A stretch of DNA of 64,000 nucleotides from Mycobacterium stomatepiae (GTDB lineage: Bacteria; Actinomycetota; Actinomycetes; Mycobacteriales; Mycobacteriaceae): NCBI RefSeq assembly GCF_010731715.1, contig NZ_AP022587.1, positions 5,084,001 through 5,148,000 of the forward strand, in the 5' to 3' direction. A program made the position numbers and the translations under genes. Shown here piece by piece: positions 60,131 through 64,000 of the stretch. How positions within the stretch are numbered: position 1 is the stretch's first letter; each line of letters starts with the position of its first letter. The notes under the pieces were generated by a model that saw only the letters and a list, made by a program, of their open reading frames with translations, made no database searches and was not told the origin of the DNA.

Positions 60131-61270
60131 GTGAGCGAGACCAACGGCCGGGAGGCCGCCCGCAAGATCGTCGAGATGGACGCGACGCCGATCGCCCCGG
60201 TGGCCGTCGAGATTGCCGGCGACAACGGCCCGATCAGCGGCATCGCGATCAGCCCTGACGGCTGCCGGCTGCTGGCGACCCACTGCGGATCCGACAGCGT
60301 CTCGGTGATCGACACCGACACGTTTCGGGTCGTCGACACCATCCACGGCGTCGACGAGCCGTTCGCCATCGCGATCAGCGGCGGCCGGGCATACGTCAGC
60401 ACGGTGTCGACGGCTTACGACTCGATCCAGGCCATCGACATCGCCACCAACGCGGTGGTCGCGAAGCATCCGCTGGCACTGAGCGTCAGCGACGTGGCGG
60501 TCGACTCCGTCGGGCAGAAGGTGTACGCCAGCCGCAACGCCGCCGGCGTCGCAGACGTCGCCGTGCTCGACACCGCGACCGGAACGGTCCGCACGGTCAA
60601 GGTCGCGGACGCGGTGCCGGGCACAGCCACGGAATGCGTGCGGGTGCGCCCCGATGGCTCGCGGGCGTACGTGGGTGTCAACGGGCCGGCCGGTGGCCGG
60701 CTGGTGGTGCTCGGAGCGGAAGCCGAGGCGGCGGGTCGAGCCTCCTGGGGCAAGAAGCGCGCCCCGGTCCAGCAGGCCGCGGTGCGGGCGATCGCAACCG
60801 TGGAGATCGGTTTGCCGGTTCGCGACGTCGCGCTGAGCCCGAACGGCGCGATCGCCTACGTGGCGAGTTGCGCCCCCGAGGTCGGAGTCGTGGTCGACGT
60901 GGTCGACACCCGGACCAACATGATCACCAACACGCGCAAGGTCGGTGAGATCGGCGGCATTCTGACCGGGATGGCGCTGTCCGCCGACGGCGACCGTATC
61001 TATCTGGTCAGCGACGACAACGTCACCGTGCTGTGCACGCTCACCCACGACGTCATCGCGACGCTCGGGGCCGGTATGCAGCCGTCGTGCGTGGTGGAAA
61101 GCCCGGATGGCACTCGCCTCTACATCGCGGGCTACTCCGGCTCGGTGGGCGTCACGCCGATCGCGTCGGCTACCCCATTGGCCATCGAGGCTGCCGTTGC
61201 CGAGAGCGCGCTGTCGACCACCGGTTGGCGGGTGCCCGACCTCGTGCCGCACGAGCCCGTGCTCGCCTGA
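60131..61270 (+). CDS. seven-bladed beta-propeller protein (Rv1057-like)
   Basis: This is a 379-residue protein made of YVTN-type propeller repeats: ISGIAISPDGCRLLATHCGS, VSDVAVDSVGQKVYASRNAA, CVRVRPDGSRAYVGVNGPAG, VRDVALSPNGAIAYVASCAP, LTGMALSADGDRIYLVSDDN and SCVVESPDGTRLYIAGYSGS. There is no signal peptide, so it is probably cytoplasmic or non-classically released. In M. tuberculosis Rv1057 is stress- and macrophage-induced, repressed by TrcR. GTG at 60131 follows AAGGCGG. Confidence 0.93.
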   Translation: MSETNGREAARKIVEMDATPIAPVAVEIAGDNGPISGIAISPDGCRLLATHCGSDSVSVIDTDTFRVVDTIHGVDEPFAIAISGGRAYVSTVSTAYDSIQAIDIATNAVVAKHPLALSVSDVAVDSVGQKVYASRNAAGVADVAVLDTATGTVRTVKVADAVPGTATECVRVRPDGSRAYVGVNGPAGGRLVVLGAEAEAAGRASWGKKRAPVQQAAVRAIATVEIGLPVRDVALSPNGAIAYVASCAPEVGVVVDVVDTRTNMITNTRKVGEIGGILTGMALSADGDRIYLVSDDNVTVLCTLTHDVIATLGAGMQPSCVVESPDGTRLYIAGYSGSVGVTPIASATPLAIEAAVAESALSTTGWRVPDLVPHEPVLA

Positions 61271-61397
61271 CCGTCGCCCGATCCCGGACAACAGACTTTG
61301 TCAGGGGGATTTCTCGTCCCACGGTCTAGCGCGGCGATACCATTCGCCCGACCGACCATGAGGCGGTGCTGCGCCAAGACGGTAAGGCGGTAGATCG

Positions 61398-63029
61398 ATG
61401 GACAGCACGATGCAGGACTTTCCGTTGACGATCACCGCCATCATGCGGCACGGCTGCGGTGTCCACGGCGGCCGAACGGTCACGACGGCGACGGGTGACG
61501 GGTACCGCCACACCACCTACCGTGAATTGGGTCGGCAGGCCGCGCAGCTGGCAAACGCGTTGCGTGGCGTCGGCGTGACCGGAGACCAGCGCGTCGCGAC
61601 GTTCATGTGGAACAACGCCGAGCACCTCACGGCCTACCTCGCGGCCCCGTCGATGGGTGCCGTGCTGCACACCCTGAACATCAGGCTCTTCCCCGAACAG
61701 ATCGCCTACGTCGCCAACGAAGCAGAAGACCAGGTCGTGCTGGTGGACATGTCGCTGGCCAAAGTGCTCGCTCCGGTACTGCCCGAGCTCGAAACGGTGC
61801 ACACCGTGATCGTGGTCGGCGACGGCGACACGGCGGCGCTGCAGGAGTCGGGCAAGACGGTGCTGCGGTATGCGGAGCTGATCGAGGGCCAGTCGACCGA
61901 ATTCGACTGGCCGCGCATCGATGAGTATTCCGCCGCCGCGATGTGCTACACCAGTGGCACCACCGGCAACCCCAAAGGTGTTGTCTACAGCCATCGTTCG
62001 AGCTTCCTGCACACGATGGCCACGTGCAGCACCAACGGGATCGGGGTGGGGGCCTGCGACCGGGTGCTGCCGATCGTGCCGATGTTCCATGCCAACGGGT
62101 GGGGACTGCCCTATGCGGCCCTGATGGCCGGTGCCGACCTGGTGCTCCCCGATTGCCATCTCGGCGCCCGGTCGGTGATCGACATGGTCGAGAAGCTGCG
62201 GCCCACCCTGGCCGGCGCGGTGCCGACCATCTGGAACGACGTGATGCACCACCTCGAAAAGGACCCCGACCACGACATCTCGTCGCTGCGCCTGGTGGCC
62301 TGCGGCGGTTCGGCCGTGCCGGTGTCGATGATGCGCACCTTCGAAGACAAGTACGACGTCCAGATCCGGCAGTTGTGGGGCATGACCGAAACGTCGCCGC
62401 TGGCCACGATGGCCTGGCCGCCGCCCGGCAGCCCGGACGACCGGCACTGGGCATACCGGGCTACCGTGGGCCAGCCGATCTGCGGCGTGGAGATGCGCAT
62501 CGTCGCCGACGACGGCACGGTGCTGCCCAGCGACGGCCAGGCCGTGGGTGAGGTGGAGGTCCGCGGCCCGTGGATCACCGGGTCCTACTACCGCGGCCGG
62601 GACGATTCCAGATTCGATTCCGGCTGGTTGCGCACCGGCGATGTCGGCCGCATCGACGGGGAGGGCTTCGTCACCCTCACCGACCGCGCCAAGGACGTGA
62701 TCAAGTCCGGCGGGGAGTGGATCTCCTCGGTCGAGCTGGAGAACTGCCTGATCGGTCACCCGGACGTGCTCGAGGCCGCCGTCGTCGGGGTTCCCGACGA
62801 ACGCTGGCAGGAACGACCGCTGGCCGTCGTCGTCCTCAACGAAGGCGCGTCGGTGAGCGCCGGTGAGTTGCGAACGTTTCTCTCGGACAAGGTTGTTCGT
62901 TGGTGGCTGCCCGACCGCTGGGCCTTCGCCGACGAGATTCCGCGCACCAGTGTCGGCAAGTACGACAAGAAGACCATCCGATCCCGACATGCGGACAACG
63001 GCTACCAGGTCACCGAGGCGCGCGACTGA
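61398..63029 (+). CDS. fadD14: fatty-acid--CoA ligase FadD14
   Basis: This is a 543-residue acyl-CoA synthetase of the ANL superfamily. Motifs: ATP-binding [48 protein letters not shown] and the C-terminal lysine in [12 protein letters not shown]. It activates a medium- or long-chain fatty acid as the CoA ester. Length and position match FadD14 (Rv1058). ATG at 61398 has AAGGCGG upstream; the 127-base gap from the propeller gene contains GATACCAT, a possible -10 box. Confidence 0.95.
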   Translation: MDSTMQDFPLTITAIMRHGCGVHGGRTVTTATGDGYRHTTYRELGRQAAQLANALRGVGVTGDQRVATFMWNNAEHLTAYLAAPSMGAVLHTLNIRLFPEQIAYVANEAEDQVVLVDMSLAKVLAPVLPELETVHTVIVVGDGDTAALQESGKTVLRYAELIEGQSTEFDWPRIDEYSAAAMCYTSGTTGNPKGVVYSHRSSFLHTMATCSTNGIGVGACDRVLPIVPMFHANGWGLPYAALMAGADLVLPDCHLGARSVIDMVEKLRPTLAGAVPTIWNDVMHHLEKDPDHDISSLRLVACGGSAVPVSMMRTFEDKYDVQIRQLWGMTETSPLATMAWPPPGSPDDRHWAYRATVGQPICGVEMRIVADDGTVLPSDGQAVGEVEVRGPWITGSYYRGRDDSRFDSGWLRTGDVGRIDGEGFVTLTDRAKDVIKSGGEWISSVELENCLIGHPDVLEAAVVGVPDERWQERPLAVVVLNEGASVSAGELRTFLSDKVVRWWLPDRWAFADEIPRTSVGKYDKKTIRSRHADNGYQVTEARD

Positions 63030-63055
63030 ACGCCTGACCCGGCGAGCCGGGGGCA

Positions 63056-63078
63056 TCTCCCGCGTAGCAGCGGGGAGA
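63056..63078 (+). terminator. hairpin downstream of fadD14
   Basis: TCTCCCGC and GCGGGGAGA pair with one bulge around a six-base loop, followed by an AT-rich run (TATTTTATT at 63091-63099). It begins 27 bases after the fadD14 stop. A termination role is inferred from shape and place. Confidence 0.5.
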
Positions 63079-63146
63079 CAGAATCGCGTATTTTATTCCG
63101 AGGAATGCGATCCGTGTCTGCTCGCGAAGTGAGGTGTGTTGAGCCC

Positions 63147-63485
63147 ATGGCAAATTCGGTCGTCGTCTCCGAATCGCTGGTCATGCCGCTTCCGGTCGAG
63201 CAGGCGTTTGCGCGCACGCTGCCGGTGCCGCTCACCCAGGTCTTCAGCCGCCGGCACGGGCTGTTCCCGCCGATCCAAGAGGTGTGCGACCAGACCGGCG
63301 CCTGGGATGCCGCGGGCCGGACCCGCACCGTGGTGATGGCCGCCGGCGGCACCGAGGTCACCTGGCGCTGGGATATTCATCCGCGCTCGCCGCTTTCCGC
63401 TTTGATGCTCCCGGTGTTCGGCCGGATGTGGAAGGGCTACGCGCGCCAGGCACTGCGCGAGCTGTCGGGGATGCTGACGCGCTGA
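63147..63485 (+). CDS. SRPBCC-like small protein (Rv1060-position)
   Basis: This is a 112-residue protein, MANSVVVSESLVMPLPVEQA with FGRMWKGYARQALRELSGML as final helix. Strands and a long last helix suggest an SRPBCC/polyketide-cyclase-like lipid-binding fold (WRWDIHPRSPLSALMLPVFG). There is no catalytic motif. ATG at 63147 is chosen; an ATG at 63105 with GAGG close by would add 14 residues. The amidotransferase gene follows after 31 bases. Confidence 0.75.
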   Translation: MANSVVVSESLVMPLPVEQAFARTLPVPLTQVFSRRHGLFPPIQEVCDQTGAWDAAGRTRTVVMAAGGTEVTWRWDIHPRSPLSALMLPVFGRMWKGYARQALRELSGMLTR

Positions 63486-63516
63486 GGGCGCAACCGTATT
63501 CGGTACCGTCGAGCCC

Positions 63517-64000
63517 ATGTGTCGACTCTTCGGCCTGCACGCCGGGACGCACGCCTGCACCGCGACCTTCTGGCTGCTGGACGCGCCCGACAGCCTGTCC
63601 CAGCAGAGCCGCCGCAATCCCGACGGCACCGGCCTGGGGGTCTTCGACGTCAACGGCGAACCGCGCGTGTGCAAGGAGCCGATCGCGGCGTGGCAGGACG
63701 CCGACTTCGCCACCGAGGCGCACCGCAAGACCGGTACGACGTTCATCGCCCATGTGCGCTACGCGACGACCGGCTCGCTCGACGTCCACAACACCCACCC
63801 GTTCCTGCAGGACGGCCGAATCTTCGCGCACAACGGCGTGCTCGAGGGACTCGACATTCTCGACGAACGGCTGCGCGAGGTCGGCGCCGACGAATTGGTG
63901 TTGGGTCAAACCGATTCGGAGCGGGCGTTCGCGTTGATGACCGCCTCGATCCGTGCGGCCGGTGGTGATGTCTCGGCCGGCATCACCGACGCGATGACCT
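63517..64000 (+). CDS. class II glutamine amidotransferase (partial, 3' end outside window)
   Basis: The first 161 codons of a class II (Ntn-type) glutamine amidotransferase are visible. The nucleophile is cysteine 2 (MCRLFGLHAG). The glutamine-site text is RRNPDGTGLGVFDV, FIAHVRYATTGSLDVHNTHP with the conserved arginine, and FAHNGVLEGL. QTDSERAFALM follows. It resembles YafJ/Rv1061-like proteins that release ammonia from glutamine for an unidentified acceptor. ATG at 63517 is preceded by a gap of 31 bases from the upstream stop. Confidence 0.92.
   Translation, partial: MCRLFGLHAGTHACTATFWLLDAPDSLSQQSRRNPDGTGLGVFDVNGEPRVCKEPIAAWQDADFATEAHRKTGTTFIAHVRYATTGSLDVHNTHPFLQDGRIFAHNGVLEGLDILDERLREVGADELVLGQTDSERAFALMTASIRAAGGDVSAGITDAMT

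Overview
The window is high-GC actinobacterial DNA and is almost certainly from a slow-growing, non-tuberculous Mycobacterium. It carries PE/PPE and WXG100 (Esx) genes, mycobacterial lipoproteins, MIRU-type repeats, and a gene order that follows M. tuberculosis H37Rv from metS (Rv1007c) to Rv1061: metG, tatD, rpfB, rsmA, ispE, pks16, pth, rplY, lpqT, prs, glmU, tetR, mfd, mazG, lpqU, eno, Rv1024, Rv1025, ppx, kdp, trcS/trcR, esxI/J-PPE-PE, Rv1056, Rv1057, fadD14, Rv1060 and Rv1061. All H37Rv comparisons come from memory. An M. avium-complex-like species would fit, but the species cannot be settled from the sequence alone.

Layout. Positions 1-7520 are accessory and envelope genes: a polyprenyl-phosphate sugar transferase cut by the left edge, an RmlC-like epimerase, a PPE gene with a 19-codon PE-like remnant upstream, two TetR regulators in series, a BcsB-like exported protein and a PAS protein. 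Positions 7574-16430 are a conserved housekeeping block covering tRNA charging, cell-wall resuscitation, rRNA methylation, isoprenoid kinase, acyl-AMP ligase, peptidyl-tRNA hydrolase and ribosomal protein L25. Positions 16573-23454 look like an insertion relative to H37Rv: a P450 and SDR pair, a divergent cyclase/NB-ARC/LuxR regulator, and a complete IS30-type insertion sequence. Positions 23514-39062 return to the conserved backbone, with an additional arsC-like gene, a lysA paralogue and a 58-bp-period tandem repeat.

Positions 39189-49928 hold potassium transport and two-component genes. Here kdpFABC lies on the same strand as kdpDE and directly upstream of it, whereas in H37Rv the structural genes diverge from kdpDE. 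A 25-codon membrane peptide overlaps the start of kdpF, and a MIRU bridges kdpD and kdpE. TrcS/TrcR follows, then an ESX-5-type secreted cluster (esxI, esxJ, PPE and PE, 50150-53069). Positions 53429-58723 hold a tRNA, a small secreted protein, a methyltransferase, a membrane protein, a phytase-esterase-like lipoprotein and a dienelactone hydrolase. The right end contains DUF6295 and DUF427 proteins, the Rv1057-type beta-propeller behind a palindrome-rich AT-rich promoter, fadD14, an SRPBCC-like protein and a class II amidotransferase cut by the right edge.

No CRISPR array, rRNA, prophage or complete unknown defence system was recognised. The best candidates for undescribed biology are regulatory: the CGTAGAT operator cluster at 18737-18794, the palindrome cluster upstream of the Rv1057 homologue, the kdp micropeptide and reorganised kdp operon, and the hairpin family with an ATTTGGGCCGA loop between convergent genes.
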